Of a DNA stretch of 64,000 nt, positions 16,519-25,048 are shown one piece after another; position 1 is the first letter of the stretch; every line of letters starts with the position of its first letter. Source of the DNA: JAWLGZ01 sp041690635. Its GTDB lineage: Bacteria > Pseudomonadota > Gammaproteobacteria > Thiohalomonadales > Thiohalomonadaceae. Where the stretch lies: contig JAWLGZ010000006.1 in assembly GCA_041690635.1 (NCBI GenBank), positions 186,001-250,000 on the forward strand. Reading direction: 5' to 3'. The notes beneath the pieces were generated by a model, which had not been told where the DNA came from, made no database searches, and saw nothing but the letters and a program-made list of their open reading frames with translations. Made by a program: the position numbers and the translations under genes.

Positions 16519-17157
16519 TCAGCCTCCGGCCATGCCCACATTGCCCAAGGCACCGGAAATGATTCCTCGTGCCCGCAGTTCGTTGATGACTGCCTCGACG
16601 CACTCCTCCACACTCATACGGGCAGTGTCGAGGAGCAGTTCCGGATCCTCGGGCTCTTCGTAGGGTGAAGATATTCCGGTGAACTCCGTGATCTCGCCAG
16701 CGCGAGCTTTCCTGTAAAGGCCCTTCACGTCACGTCGTTCACACTCCCCGATAGTACAGGCGCAGTAAATTTCGATAAAGTCGCCAGGGCTCAAGAGGTC
16801 ACGCACCCGTTTTCGATCGGTGCGCAGCGGTGAAATAAATGCGGAAAGGACAATGACTCCGGCCTCGACGAACAGCTTGCTCACTTCACCGATGCGGCGA
16901 ATATTCTCCGTCCGGTCCTGAATGGAAAAGCCGAGATCTCCACACAGGCCGTGCCGGACGTTATCTCCATCGAGAACATACGTCCGAGCCCCCAACTGGT
17001 AGAGCCGCTCCTCGACTGCGTGGGCAATCGTTGACTTGCCGGCACCCGACAAGCCGGTGAACCAGAGCACTCCGCTCCGGTGACTGTTGAGCAGCTCTCG
17101 ATCCGCTCGACTCACCGTCCCATGGTGCCACACGACATTCGAACTTTCCTTGGTCAC
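16519..17157 (-). CDS. cysC: Adenylylsulfate (APS) kinase
   Basis: 212-residue APS kinase, which phosphorylates APS to PAPS. Visible: P-loop GLSGAGKS (about 35-42), LDGDNVRHGLCGDLGFS (about 61-77) and the IGEVSKLFVEAGVIVLSAFISP segment. Start is GTG at 17157 with GGGAG five bases upstream. It is a stand-alone CysC without CysND or CysH nearby; assimilation genes would be expected to cluster with it if it served cysteine synthesis. Two PAPS-type sulfotransferase genes lie 9-12 kb away in the same locus, so a role in supplying PAPS for glycan sulfation is likely (inference). Confidence 0.94.
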   Translation of the reverse strand: MTKESSNVVWHHGTVSRADRELLNSHRSGVLWFTGLSGAGKSTIAHAVEERLYQLGARTYVLDGDNVRHGLCGDLGFSIQDRTENIRRIGEVSKLFVEAGVIVLSAFISPLRTDRKRVRDLLSPGDFIEIYCACTIGECERRDVKGLYRKARAGEITEFTGISSPYEEPEDPELLLDTARMSVEECVEAVINELRARGIISGALGNVGMAGG

Positions 17158-17256
17158 GATCTCTCCCTATCTCGCACATCGCAATGGACGCAGCCGTATT
17201 GATCTTCATCTCCATCACCGACAAACAAACGGCCCGTTTTTCATTATCCGGTGTCG

Positions 17257-17622
17257 TCAGCTTGCAATTTCCCGTTCACGAACGCGCGAAGCGGCATGTT
17301 TTCGGCCGGTCACGTGATCGGCCAGGCGCAAAGAGAACTGCACGATCGGAAGGGTCGGATTTGCGGCGCCGCCAGTGGAAAAGATACTGCTGCCCGCGAC
17401 GTAGATGTTGTCGACGCCAAATATCTTGCAGTTCTCGTCGACAACTCCATGTTTAGGATCGGCGGCCATTCGGGTCGTCCCCATGTGGTGGGCGTGAGGT
17501 GCAACAGGCGGAGGCAGGGAGGGGCCCGTTATGTGGTCGGCAAGCTTGATACGTCCAAGGCCTGAGCAGAAGTCATAGGTGGTTCCGGGTGAAACAGTGT
17601 TTGACTTGTACGGGTAGAGCAT
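17257..17622 (-). pseudogene. GMC oxidoreductase, C-terminal remnant
   Basis: 121 codons matching only the C-terminal domain of glucose-methanol-choline flavoprotein oxidoreductases: the HHMGTTRM catalytic-His region, DENCKIFGVDNIYVAGSSIF and NPTLPIVQFSLRLAD. The FAD-binding N-terminus (about 400 residues) is missing, so it cannot be functional. The remnant is directly preceded by a separate Tat leader fragment at 17639-17830 in another frame, which indicates one deletion between the two. Confidence 0.85.
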
Positions 17623-17638
17623 CAGGAGTACCCCTTGT

Positions 17639-17830
17639 TCAGTTCTTTATCAGATCAGATCGTTTCAGGACCCAGCCGTTAATGACGGAGAAGGAGTTGG
17701 TGCTGGTGATCCTGTTATCGCGCGATAGAAGGAGCGGGCCCGCTCCGGGTAGTGCCGCGGCAGCCGATGCGATCGCTGCGGTTGAGAGGAATCTGCGCCT
17801 GTCTGGGTCGGTGTTTCGAAGGTGCATCAT
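17639..17830 (-). pseudogene. Orphan Tat signal-peptide fragment
   Basis: 63 codons starting MMHLRNTDPDRRRFLSTAAI, with a twin-arginine motif (RRRFL), a hydrophobic alanine-rich core and a good ribosome-binding site (GGAG, seven bases upstream). After the leader only about 30 unrelated residues follow. It may be the start of the deleted GMC oxidoreductase or, equally well, of a gluconate 2-dehydrogenase subunit-3-like Tat protein, which often precedes GMC genes. Either way the mature protein is gone. Confidence 0.6.
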
Positions 17831-17885
17831 CAGTCGTCTCCAGGAGAGAGTGGTACAGTCCCAATTGACCGGCTTGCACACAGCT

Positions 17886-18968
17886 TTAGCCGTACTGCCG
17901 GGTAATCCAGTCCTGATAGCCATTTTCGATCAGCGGTTGCCACCAATCCGGGTTGTCCAGATACCAGCGGATCGTCTTCTGTAGACCGCCCGAAAAGCTC
18001 TCCGCGGGCGTGTAGCCGAGTTCGCCGGCAATCTTGCGGGCATCGATCGCGTATCTCCGGTCATGGCCGGGTCGATCCTTCACGCGGGTGATCAGTCTGT
18101 GATGGGGCCGGTGCGGAGACTGGGGTAGGAGTTCGTCCATGGCCGTGCATAGCGCCTGGACGACCTCCAAATTGGTCTTTTCGCAGTGACCGCCGATGTT
18201 GTAGGTCTCACCACTGCGTCCATAGTGCAGAATGAGATCGATTCCCCGGCAGTGGTCCTCGGCATACAGCCAGTCTCTGACATTGAGACCGTCCCCATAA
18301 ACGGGCAGTGGTTTTCCCTGCAACATGTTGAGGACCATTAGGGGGATAAGCTTTTCCGGGAACTGATAAGGTCCGTAGTTGTTGGAACAGTTGCTGGTGG
18401 TGGTATCCAGTCCATAGGTGTGGTGATACGCACGTACGAGATGGTCGGAGGCTGCCTTGCTCGCTGAATAGGGGGAATTGGGTGCGTATGCTGTGCTCTC
18501 AGTGAAAGGCGGATCAGCCGGGTCCAGCGAGCCATACACCTCATCGGTGGAGACGTGGTGAAACCGGCAGCCGGCCATGCCGCGTTCAAGCCAGACCGAG
18601 CGAGCCGCGTTCAGAAGGGACAGCGTACCCAATACATTGGTTTGCACGAAGGCATCCGGGGCATGGATCGAGCGGTCGACGTGCGATTCGGCGGCGAAGT
18701 GAACTATCGTGTCGATGCTCTCGTCGCGCAGAAGCTGTTCGACCAATGGCTGATCGATGATGTCCCCGTGCACGAAGCGGAAGCCAGGCTGTGCCTTCAC
18801 AGGTTCCAGGCTCGCCAGACTGCCAGCGTAGGTAAGCGCGTCGAGGACGACGATGCGGCTGTCCGGATAGGTGGCAAGCCTGTATCGAACGAAGTTAGCG
18901 CCGATGAACCCGGCCCCGCCGGTCACCAGCAAGCGACGGGGATGGTGGTGAAGAGGTCTGTCAGTCAT
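17886..18968 (-). CDS. rfbB: dTDP-glucose 4,6-dehydratase
   Basis: 360-residue RmlB, which makes dTDP-4-keto-6-deoxyglucose, the branch point to dTDP-rhamnose and other deoxysugars. Motifs: TGGAGFIGANFV (NAD loop), HFAAESHVDRSI, STDEVYGSL with the catalytic Asp-Glu, YSASKAASDHLVRAYHHTYG with the Tyr-Lys pair, and NCSNNYGPYQFPEKLIP. The protein looks complete. It is flanked by gene remnants on both sides (GMC oxidoreductase and rmlD), and rmlA and rmlC are not in the window, so the pathway must be completed elsewhere or the product is used differently. Confidence 0.95.
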   Translation of the reverse strand: MTDRPLHHHPRRLLVTGGAGFIGANFVRYRLATYPDSRIVVLDALTYAGSLASLEPVKAQPGFRFVHGDIIDQPLVEQLLRDESIDTIVHFAAESHVDRSIHAPDAFVQTNVLGTLSLLNAARSVWLERGMAGCRFHHVSTDEVYGSLDPADPPFTESTAYAPNSPYSASKAASDHLVRAYHHTYGLDTTTSNCSNNYGPYQFPEKLIPLMVLNMLQGKPLPVYGDGLNVRDWLYAEDHCRGIDLILHYGRSGETYNIGGHCEKTNLEVVQALCTAMDELLPQSPHRPHHRLITRVKDRPGHDRRYAIDARKIAGELGYTPAESFSGGLQKTIRWYLDNPDWWQPLIENGYQDWITRQYG

Positions 18969-19290
18969 GGCGTCGGTGAAGCTCCCGATTGCGGTTTTCG
19001 TGGTGTACTGCAGTGGGTTGAAAGGGGGTGATGTGCCCCTGGCTCAGTCAGCATGCTCCGTAATGAGGCCCGCCAATGCGCTGCCGTGCGGCCTAAGGCG
19101 GCCCTGTTCGTACACGCGGCCGCATTGATCACGAAGTCGAAGCGCTCATCGGGAAACCAGTGGCGTACCTCTTTGCCGGCTACAATGTCCAGGTCAGTGC
19201 GTCCGGCGCCGATGACGGTGAAGCCGGCGGGGCGCACCTCAACAGTTCCTGCCTGAGCTGCCCGGCCGCACCGGGGACCAATACTTTCAT
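18965..19290 (-). pseudogene. rfbD: dTDP-4-dehydrorhamnose reductase (rmlD), frameshifted 5' stump
   Basis: From an ATG at 19290 the minus strand reads MKVLVPGAAGQLRQELLRC, a clear RmlD start (usual MKVLVTGAAGQLG). Near 19235 the reading shifts frame, and the next frame continues the family: RPAGFTVIGAGRTDLDI, then FDFVINAAACTN (usual VVNAAAYT). After about 70 residues similarity stops and junk runs into the rmlB start. The catalytic YxxxK and the rest of the protein are absent. So this is a frameshifted and truncated rmlD directly upstream of an intact rmlB. Confidence 0.75.
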
Positions 19291-19366
19291 TCTTCTTGGT
19301 GTCCCATGTTTACTGGTCCGTGCAACTCGGGGGCTGCCGAGTGCGCTGAAACCTTGTTACGTGTGG

Positions 19367-20797
19367 TTAGTAGGCGTTTTCGTAAAAAGATCTTCTAAAA
19401 AATGACAGTGCGGTCCTGAGGATGATTCCGATATCCATGAGTAGTGACCAGTTATTGATGTATTCGAGATCGGACTCCACGCGCTTTGTCATCGCGTTGA
19501 GCTCTTTCGTCTCTCCGCGGTATCCGCGCACTTGGGCAAGACCGGTGATTCCGGGTTTGATACGGTGCCGTGCCATATAGGCGCGGATGCGTTGTGAATA
19601 CTCGATATTGTGTTCCACGGCATGTGGACGTGGCCCAACGATCGACATTTGGCCACAGAGCACATTGAACAGCTGTGGAAGTTCATCGGTGCTCGTCCTT
19701 CGGATGAATTTTCCGACACGGGTGATGCGAGGGTCATCGCGCGTTGCCTGTTTCACCTCGCCGTTCGCAGGCCGGTGAACGTGCATACTGCGGAATTTCC
19801 ATATCAGGAACTCACGTCCATCCCATCCGGTTCTTGGTTGGCGGTAGAAGACCGGGCCCGGAGAGTCGATTTTGATGGCAATCGCTATAAGCAGCATCAC
19901 GGGGGCGAGCAACACAAGGGCCGACATTGAGATGATCCTGTCTTCTAGCGACTTGATCGCAAGTCGGGTTCCGGTCAGGGGGGTTTCGGACAGGGTGATG
20001 ATCGGAATTCCGGAAAGTTCCGTGACACTATGATTGATGAGGTTCAGGGAGAAGATGTTCGGCGCCCAGTGAATATTTACGTGGAGATCAAGGAGATCGA
20101 AGTATATTTTCTCGATAAGTGGTGAGCCGTCGAGCGCCACTGCGATGTAAACCGTTCTAATGTCATGCTCCTTGATCATGTGCGCGATGTCGTGAACAGA
20201 GCCGGAAAGGGCGGGCACCGACGCTCCCGGTGTCTGGTCGATCTCCTGGTGAGAAATGGATAGTCGGCCAATGACCGTCTCCTGGGACCAGGGACTATGG
20301 TTGATCCGGTCAGCGATGCTGTCGGCGAGGGGGCCGGAGCCGATTACCAGCGCCTTGTCCCTTGCCGGCGTGACCAGGGAACGGCTCGCCAGTGCCTTGA
20401 AAGAGGCGTGTGCCAGCGCTTGGAGAGCAAACCCGACGACGAAGATCAGCGTAAACGTAAGCCGCGAAAAGTCACCCGCCTGCTTGGTAAGGAAAGCGAG
20501 TACCACTAGGACGGCGAAGCTGAGCGCCCAGGCGTTCCAGAGCGCAAGAAGTTTTCTAAGCAGGCTGCCTGAGTTCCGATAGATGCCCAGGCGATCGTAG
20601 GTCACGCCCATTGCGCCCATGAGGAGAAGAAGCGCAACCATGTACTCCGGAGAGAAGCTGTTCGTGATCTGTGTTGTCGTGAGGTAAAACGTTGAGATCA
20701 CGGCCACGCCGTCCATCAATGCAAGCAGGGTGTTGGGTAGCGAACCCCGTCGTTGCAGTAGCGAACGGCCTTGTAAGGTGTGGGTGACCATGGCCAC
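19367..20797 (-). CDS. Undecaprenyl-phosphate glucose phosphotransferase (WcaJ/EpsE type)
   Basis: 476-residue polyprenyl-phosphate hexose-1-phosphate transferase that starts repeat-unit assembly by moving a sugar-1-phosphate, usually glucose, to undecaprenyl phosphate. About four N-terminal helices (20-130), a CoA-binding-like middle domain (about 145-250), one helix near 285-305 and the C-terminal catalytic domain with DSPGPVFYRQPRTG, WKFRSM, RRTSTDELPQLFNVL and IVGPRPHA. The GTG at 20797 has AGGAG ten bases upstream; an ATG at 20791 is the alternative. It is transcribed away from the plus-strand VPLPA-CTERM genes. Confidence 0.92.
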   Translation of the reverse strand: MAMVTHTLQGRSLLQRRGSLPNTLLALMDGVAVISTFYLTTTQITNSFSPEYMVALLLLMGAMGVTYDRLGIYRNSGSLLRKLLALWNAWALSFAVLVVLAFLTKQAGDFSRLTFTLIFVVGFALQALAHASFKALASRSLVTPARDKALVIGSGPLADSIADRINHSPWSQETVIGRLSISHQEIDQTPGASVPALSGSVHDIAHMIKEHDIRTVYIAVALDGSPLIEKIYFDLLDLHVNIHWAPNIFSLNLINHSVTELSGIPIITLSETPLTGTRLAIKSLEDRIISMSALVLLAPVMLLIAIAIKIDSPGPVFYRQPRTGWDGREFLIWKFRSMHVHRPANGEVKQATRDDPRITRVGKFIRRTSTDELPQLFNVLCGQMSIVGPRPHAVEHNIEYSQRIRAYMARHRIKPGITGLAQVRGYRGETKELNAMTKRVESDLEYINNWSLLMDIGIILRTALSFFRRSFYENAY

Positions 20798-21205
20798 TGG
20801 ACTATCGCTCCTTGATAGTGGTTCACGTGTGGGCCGGCCCCGGTGGGAGCCGCACAGCGGTGAACCCGAATGCCTGAGGAATCCGTTTTCCTAAGGGTGT
20901 TGCCCGTCGGCACCAGCGTGCGGGAGTGCGCCGTTCTTATGATAAGCATCAGCTAGGTGCGCCTTTTCTGATGTGAGGTAAAACGTAGTCGGGCACCCCC
21001 ACATCTGCAAGCGGTATTGGCGGGCTCCGACACGTGCCAAGACGGCGCTTGCACGTCTTGACATGCGGTGCTGGGAGGCTAGCCTTCGGAATGCGGTTGG
21101 CATGGTCGGCTAATGGATATCTGATCCATGCATAATCACCAGCCATGGAGGCTACTGGCTGGTAGACCGCTCCATGCGCTCAGGGAGAGGCTCAGGGAGA
21201 GACTG
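20798..21205. promoter_or_regulatory. Divergent regulatory gap with an inverted repeat
   Basis: 408 nt without a gene between the hexosyl-1-phosphate transferase and the first VPLPA-CTERM gene. It contains CAAGACG-N9-CGTCTTG at 21038-21044 and 21054-21060, a candidate operator. A sigma-54 site, common before PEP-CTERM genes, was looked for; the best match (TGGCAT near 21100) has wrong spacing. No clear promoter can be named. Confidence 0.35.
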
Positions 21206-21724
21206 ATGAGTAACGGATTTCGAAGGGGGCGTGAGGTGGAACCATCTGCCGGGGGCCACAGGGAAGTCATCCGGCGGCGCATGATCTCGCCGGTTTCCGT
21301 CAGCCTTGTTGCGGTGCTCGCGATTGGCCTGCAGTCGACCGCGGTTGCAGCGAGTATCGACCCCTATGCACCTGAGTTAACGATCCATGGCGACCCCGAT
21401 GGCTACTTCGAGCGCAGCCAGTCGCTCCCGTTTACGCGCGGGCGCCCCGGGAGTGATCCCCTCCATTCATGGCGTGACAGGCTGGACTTGGCATCCCTGA
21501 CTGCGCTGCAACTGACCTCGGACCCGCATACCCGAATCAGGGGTGAGCGGGGGCCGGTTGGCGATTCTGTCTGGCAGGCAATTAGCGCACCGCATCTCCG
21601 CGACGCCCCTCATGGACAGGGGCTGGGAGAAGGCATATCGCCCGTACCCCTACCTTCTGCTCTATGGCTATTCGCGTCGGGTCTGATTGGGTTTATTGGC
21701 CTAAGTGTCCGTAGGAGTGTCTAA
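21206..21724 (+). CDS. VPLPA-CTERM sorting-signal protein, short
   Basis: 172-residue exported protein with a C-terminal sorting tail: SPVPLPSALWLFASGLIGF, then a second half of hydrophobic residues ending in basic residues (RRSV). This is the VPLPA-type variant of PEP-CTERM, recognised by XrtD exosortases. A hydrophobic segment (about 27-48, ISPVSVSLVAVLAIGLQSTAVAA) serves as signal peptide. The ATG at 21206 has GGGAGAG upstream. The body between (about 50-140) resembles no family I recognise. It is the probable substrate of the exosortase at 41491-43053 and lies next to a second VPLPA protein. Confidence 0.78.
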   Translation: MSNGFRRGREVEPSAGGHREVIRRRMISPVSVSLVAVLAIGLQSTAVAASIDPYAPELTIHGDPDGYFERSQSLPFTRGRPGSDPLHSWRDRLDLASLTALQLTSDPHTRIRGERGPVGDSVWQAISAPHLRDAPHGQGLGEGISPVPLPSALWLFASGLIGFIGLSVRRSV

Positions 21725-21788
21725 GCGGACAGGCGAGGTTCGCGATTCAGGAAGTTTCGAGTTTCAACCACAAAGGAGATGTGTGGAT

Positions 21789-22370
21789 ATGGGACATTCC
21801 AGACTTGGTTTGAAGGGCACACTATTGGGTGCGGTGTTCCTGCTGGGTTTTGCCGGTCCGGCAGCGGCGGCGATTGTCCCCGTGCTCCCTGACGGCATCC
21901 TGTATTCGCTTGAAGGAGGTAATAGCTTTACGCACGATTACGCCTCGTTCGAGCGAAATTCCGGATTCGAGAATTCCTATCTGTTTACGACCGATAGAGA
22001 CGTCGAAACATCAACCGTTGCGGTGGCTCTGTCCGGAAGTCCCGCCGGCAACTTTACGATGAAGAACCTCAGATTGACGTGGTATGAGGGTGAAACGCCA
22101 CTGCAATCGAAGGTGTTTAGCAACCCTCAGGGGAATCAGGCTGGGCCGTTTCTGGACCCGCTCTATTTTGCCATGACTGCGGATGGCCTGTATCGGCTGG
22201 TTGTCTCCGGTCTTACCTCCTCCGAGGGTGGCGGGTACAAGCTCGATCTCGCCGTATCCGCGGTGCCTCTGCCTCCTGCCGCCGTGCTGTTCGGTTCGGT
22301 GCTTGTTGTTGCCGGGTATATCGGTCGACGTAGACGCAAGGTGCGAGGTGATGAGGCGGCTGTAGTCTAG
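21789..22370 (+). CDS. VPLPA-CTERM sorting-signal protein
   Basis: 193-residue exported protein. Signal peptide (about 8-28, LKGTLLGAVFLLGFAGPAAAA) and C-terminal tail AVPLPPAAVLFGSVLVVAG followed by RRRRK, the VPLPA-CTERM tripartite signal. The middle (about 30-150) is probably beta-rich and has no motif I recognise. AAGGAG lies ten bases before the ATG at 21789; a GTG at 21783 is equally possible. It follows the other sorting-signal gene and is ended by a strong palindromic terminator. Confidence 0.82.
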   Translation: MGHSRLGLKGTLLGAVFLLGFAGPAAAAIVPVLPDGILYSLEGGNSFTHDYASFERNSGFENSYLFTTDRDVETSTVAVALSGSPAGNFTMKNLRLTWYEGETPLQSKVFSNPQGNQAGPFLDPLYFAMTADGLYRLVVSGLTSSEGGGYKLDLAVSAVPLPPAAVLFGSVLVVAGYIGRRRRKVRGDEAAVV

Positions 22371-22401
22371 CGAGCGGTTCCGGATATTTGTCTAGAACTG
22401 A

Positions 22402-22429
22402 GGGAGGCGGTACCGCCTCCCAATCTTTT
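22402..22429 (+). terminator. Rho-independent-type terminator
   Basis: A perfect 20-bp palindrome (22402-22421, centre GGTACC) followed by AATCTTTT, 32 nt after the second VPLPA-CTERM stop. This separates the two sorting-substrate genes from the downstream polysaccharide genes. Confidence 0.7.
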
Positions 22430-22533
22430 CGTCTGCTCGCATTGGGCAGACAGCGTTCATGCAGTTTGAGTACGGGCGCATGTGCCTGGACATGGTTCGA
22501 ACAGCACCAACAAAAGAACGGGGTAGTGGCGCC

Positions 22534-24171
22534 ATGGAACAGGAGCTCTCGCTTCGCGACTACGTAATGGTTCTCAGGCTTCGGTGGCCTTACTTTGTGC
22601 TTCCCATGATTTTGGTGCTGGGTGTTACTGCTGCAATTGCAGTCCTGCTGCCCCCCGTATATCAGTCTACCGGTACCATCTTGGTCGAGTCCCAGCAGAT
22701 ACCATCGAATCTGGTTCCTTCGACCATCACGACCTATGCGGGCGAGCGGATCGAAATCATCAGGCAGCGGGTCATGACGCGTGAGAACCTGGTGAAGCTC
22801 GCGGAGCGATACAACCTCTTTCAGGAGGATGGCCCGCTGGTCGGGACGGAACTTGTCAGGAAGATGAGAGAGAGAGTGCTCGTCGAGTTGATCACTGCCG
22901 AAGCCAATTCGGGCAGGCGCGGTACCGCAGCCATCGCTTTCCAAGTCTCCTTCAAGCACCCGCGTCGCGACGTGGCACTCAAGGTTGCCAATGATCTGGT
23001 GACATTGTTCCTGGAAGAGAATGCCAGAACACGTACCGAGCGGGCAACCGAAACGACGGGGTTCTTCGCCAAAGAGGCGGAGAAGCTGAGACGTGATCTC
23101 AATGCGATGGAGGACCGTATCGCGGGCTATAAGCAACAGCACAGTGATGCGCTTCCTGAGCATCTGAATCTGCGTATTGCAATGCTGGAAAGGGCAGAGA
23201 GCGAACTGAAAGCGATTGAGAGGGAGATCAAGGCACTCCAGTCGGAGCGGCGCTACCTGGAGCTCGAGCTGGCGAGTGAGCACGGGGGAGCGGGCGGCTC
23301 CGAAAGCGATGCCTTCAGCACGATTAGATCACTTGAGGAGCGGTTGGCCGAACTGCGGGTAACGTACAACGATGCGCATCCTGACGTGCAATCGGTCATG
23401 AATCAGATTAGAGCACTAAACAATGATGAACACGATTCCGTGGCTGATATTGACGTGACTGCTGACGTGCGGGCATCCCGCGTTCGCCGAGAAGGTGATT
23501 TGGGAGGGCGGTCGACGACGGGCGAACCGGCGGGCGGAGGCGCAGTATCCGGCAGCCCCGTGCTGGCCAGACTGCAGGCCCAGTTTGCGTCGGCAGATTC
23601 CCAACTCGAGTCATTGCAGGAGCAACGCGGAAAACTGAAGGACCGAATAGAGGAACTTCAGCGCCAGATCATCCATACGCCTCAAGTGGAAAGGGGGTTG
23701 GCTGCGCTGGAGCGAGATCATGAGGGTGCTCTGAGAAAGTACAACGAACTCAGGGCGAAACAGATGGAGGCGCAGGTGTCGGAGAGTCTGGAGGAGGACA
23801 GGAAGGCAGAACGCTTTTCCCTCCTCGAGCCTCCACTTCTACCCGAATACCCGGTAGAGCCGAACAGAAAGAAAATCATGGCGCTCGGCCTGTTCCTGGC
23901 CTTTATGGGCGGAGGCGGCGGACTCATGGTCGTGGAGTCGCTGGACGGACGTATCCGTGGCGCCGCCCGACTGACCTCAATGATGCGTCACCCGCCCCTC
24001 GCCGTCATCCCCTATATATGGACTGAGGCAGAAACACGGACAAAACGACTTCGGATGACGCTGGCTGCAGGGGCACTGTTGTTATTGATACTGGGTGCCT
24101 TGCTGCTTACGCACATCTTCTACTTGCCTTTGGATATTCTGGTTCTGAAGGTCCTTGCGCGATTTGAATAG
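22534..24171 (+). CDS. Wzz/GNVR-type polysaccharide chain-length determinant
   Basis: 545-residue polysaccharide co-polymerase. N-terminal helix (about 22-44 of this start), Wzz domain, a long coiled-coil region (about 170-420) with a low-complexity insert (about 325-350), an ER(F)SLLEPPLLPEYP segment typical of the PEP-CTERM-locus family, then two C-terminal helices. It sets chain length together with the kinase encoded next. Start is uncertain: the ATG at 22534 (MEQELSLRDYV) begins the conserved domain, but in-frame ATGs exist at 22459, 22480 and 22492, none with a convincing ribosome-binding site. Confidence 0.85.
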   Translation: MEQELSLRDYVMVLRLRWPYFVLPMILVLGVTAAIAVLLPPVYQSTGTILVESQQIPSNLVPSTITTYAGERIEIIRQRVMTRENLVKLAERYNLFQEDGPLVGTELVRKMRERVLVELITAEANSGRRGTAAIAFQVSFKHPRRDVALKVANDLVTLFLEENARTRTERATETTGFFAKEAEKLRRDLNAMEDRIAGYKQQHSDALPEHLNLRIAMLERAESELKAIEREIKALQSERRYLELELASEHGGAGGSESDAFSTIRSLEERLAELRVTYNDAHPDVQSVMNQIRALNNDEHDSVADIDVTADVRASRVRREGDLGGRSTTGEPAGGGAVSGSPVLARLQAQFASADSQLESLQEQRGKLKDRIEELQRQIIHTPQVERGLAALERDHEGALRKYNELRAKQMEAQVSESLEEDRKAERFSLLEPPLLPEYPVEPNRKKIMALGLFLAFMGGGGGLMVVESLDGRIRGAARLTSMMRHPPLAVIPYIWTEAETRTKRLRMTLAAGALLLLILGALLLTHIFYLPLDILVLKVLARFE

Positions 24172-24179
24172 GGGGCGGG

Positions 24180-25001
24180 ATGGAGCGGATAAAGGAGGCG
24201 ATTGCGAAGGCACGGGAACAGGAGTTCCCTCCATCGCGCACACACCGTCGGCAGGGGAGCGCATCGCGTGACCCGGGAACCACGTCTCTCGGTGAAACCG
24301 GCGAGATCGTCTATCGCGAAACGAGGGTGGTGAAGCTGGAGCAGCAGCATCTCGAAGCAAACCGTATCGTCGCACACAACAAGAACGACCTCCGTGGCTC
24401 GTCATACAATCTATTGCGTACTCAGATCGTGCGAAAGATGAGAGACAATGGATGGAGAACGTTGGCCGTTGTCTCTCCGACCGCAGGCAGCGGCAAGACG
24501 GTGGTGTCAATCAATCTTGCACTAAGTATTTCTCAGCAGGCAGATCAGACCGCATTACTCGCCGATCTCGACCTTCGAAAGCCAAAGATTGCCACTTACC
24601 TTGGCATCACACCGACAACGTCTCTGGGTGATGTTCTGGAGGCGAAGGCCGACTTGAGCGAGGCAATGGTCAATCCAGGGATTCCTCGCCTCGTGGTCCT
24701 TCCAAATAGCCGCTCTCTGCCCAATGCGTCAGCACTGCTGATGGGCTCGCATGTTCAGGGATTGGTGACGGAGTTGCGCGACCGATATCGGTCACGATTG
24801 GTCATTTTTGATCTTCCGCCACTGCTGGCGACGGACGACGCCCTGGCGTTCATGCCTTACGTCGACTGCGTGCTGATGGTTGTCGCAGATGGAATGACGA
24901 CCGCGTCTGAGCTCGAGGCGAGTGTGCGGCTGTTGAACGCCACGCCGCTGATCGGGACTGTGCTTAACAAGTCCAATACGCACAATAGCTCGTATTATTG
25001 A
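24180..25001 (+). CDS. BY-kinase (CpsD/CapB-type tyrosine autokinase)
   Basis: 273-residue cytoplasmic tyrosine kinase that works with the Wzz-like protein upstream. Walker A SPTAGSGKT (about 99-107), Walker A' LLADLDLRKP (about 125-134) and Walker B VIFDLPPLLATDD (about 207-219). The C-terminus ends in SSYY, a minimal tyrosine tail for autophosphorylation. The protein is the separate-kinase form rather than a fusion. Start ATG at 24180 lies 8 nt after the Wzz stop, and the next gene follows after 47 nt. Confidence 0.88.
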   Translation: MERIKEAIAKAREQEFPPSRTHRRQGSASRDPGTTSLGETGEIVYRETRVVKLEQQHLEANRIVAHNKNDLRGSSYNLLRTQIVRKMRDNGWRTLAVVSPTAGSGKTVVSINLALSISQQADQTALLADLDLRKPKIATYLGITPTTSLGDVLEAKADLSEAMVNPGIPRLVVLPNSRSLPNASALLMGSHVQGLVTELRDRYRSRLVIFDLPPLLATDDALAFMPYVDCVLMVVADGMTTASELEASVRLLNATPLIGTVLNKSNTHNSSYY

Positions 25002-25048
25002 GGCAGGCTTGGGTGTGAGTATGGTGATCAAGTATCCATGGAGCAGGT

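Noticed and set aside
20679..20986. A 14-nt repeat (GTGAGGTAAAACGT) inside the phosphotransferase gene and again in its upstream gap
   Set aside because: Too short to claim a duplication; similarity does not extend beyond a few bases on either side.
21100..21125. Sigma-54-type promoter before the first VPLPA-CTERM gene
   Set aside because: The GG and GC doublets are 8 nt apart instead of 10, so it does not fit the consensus.
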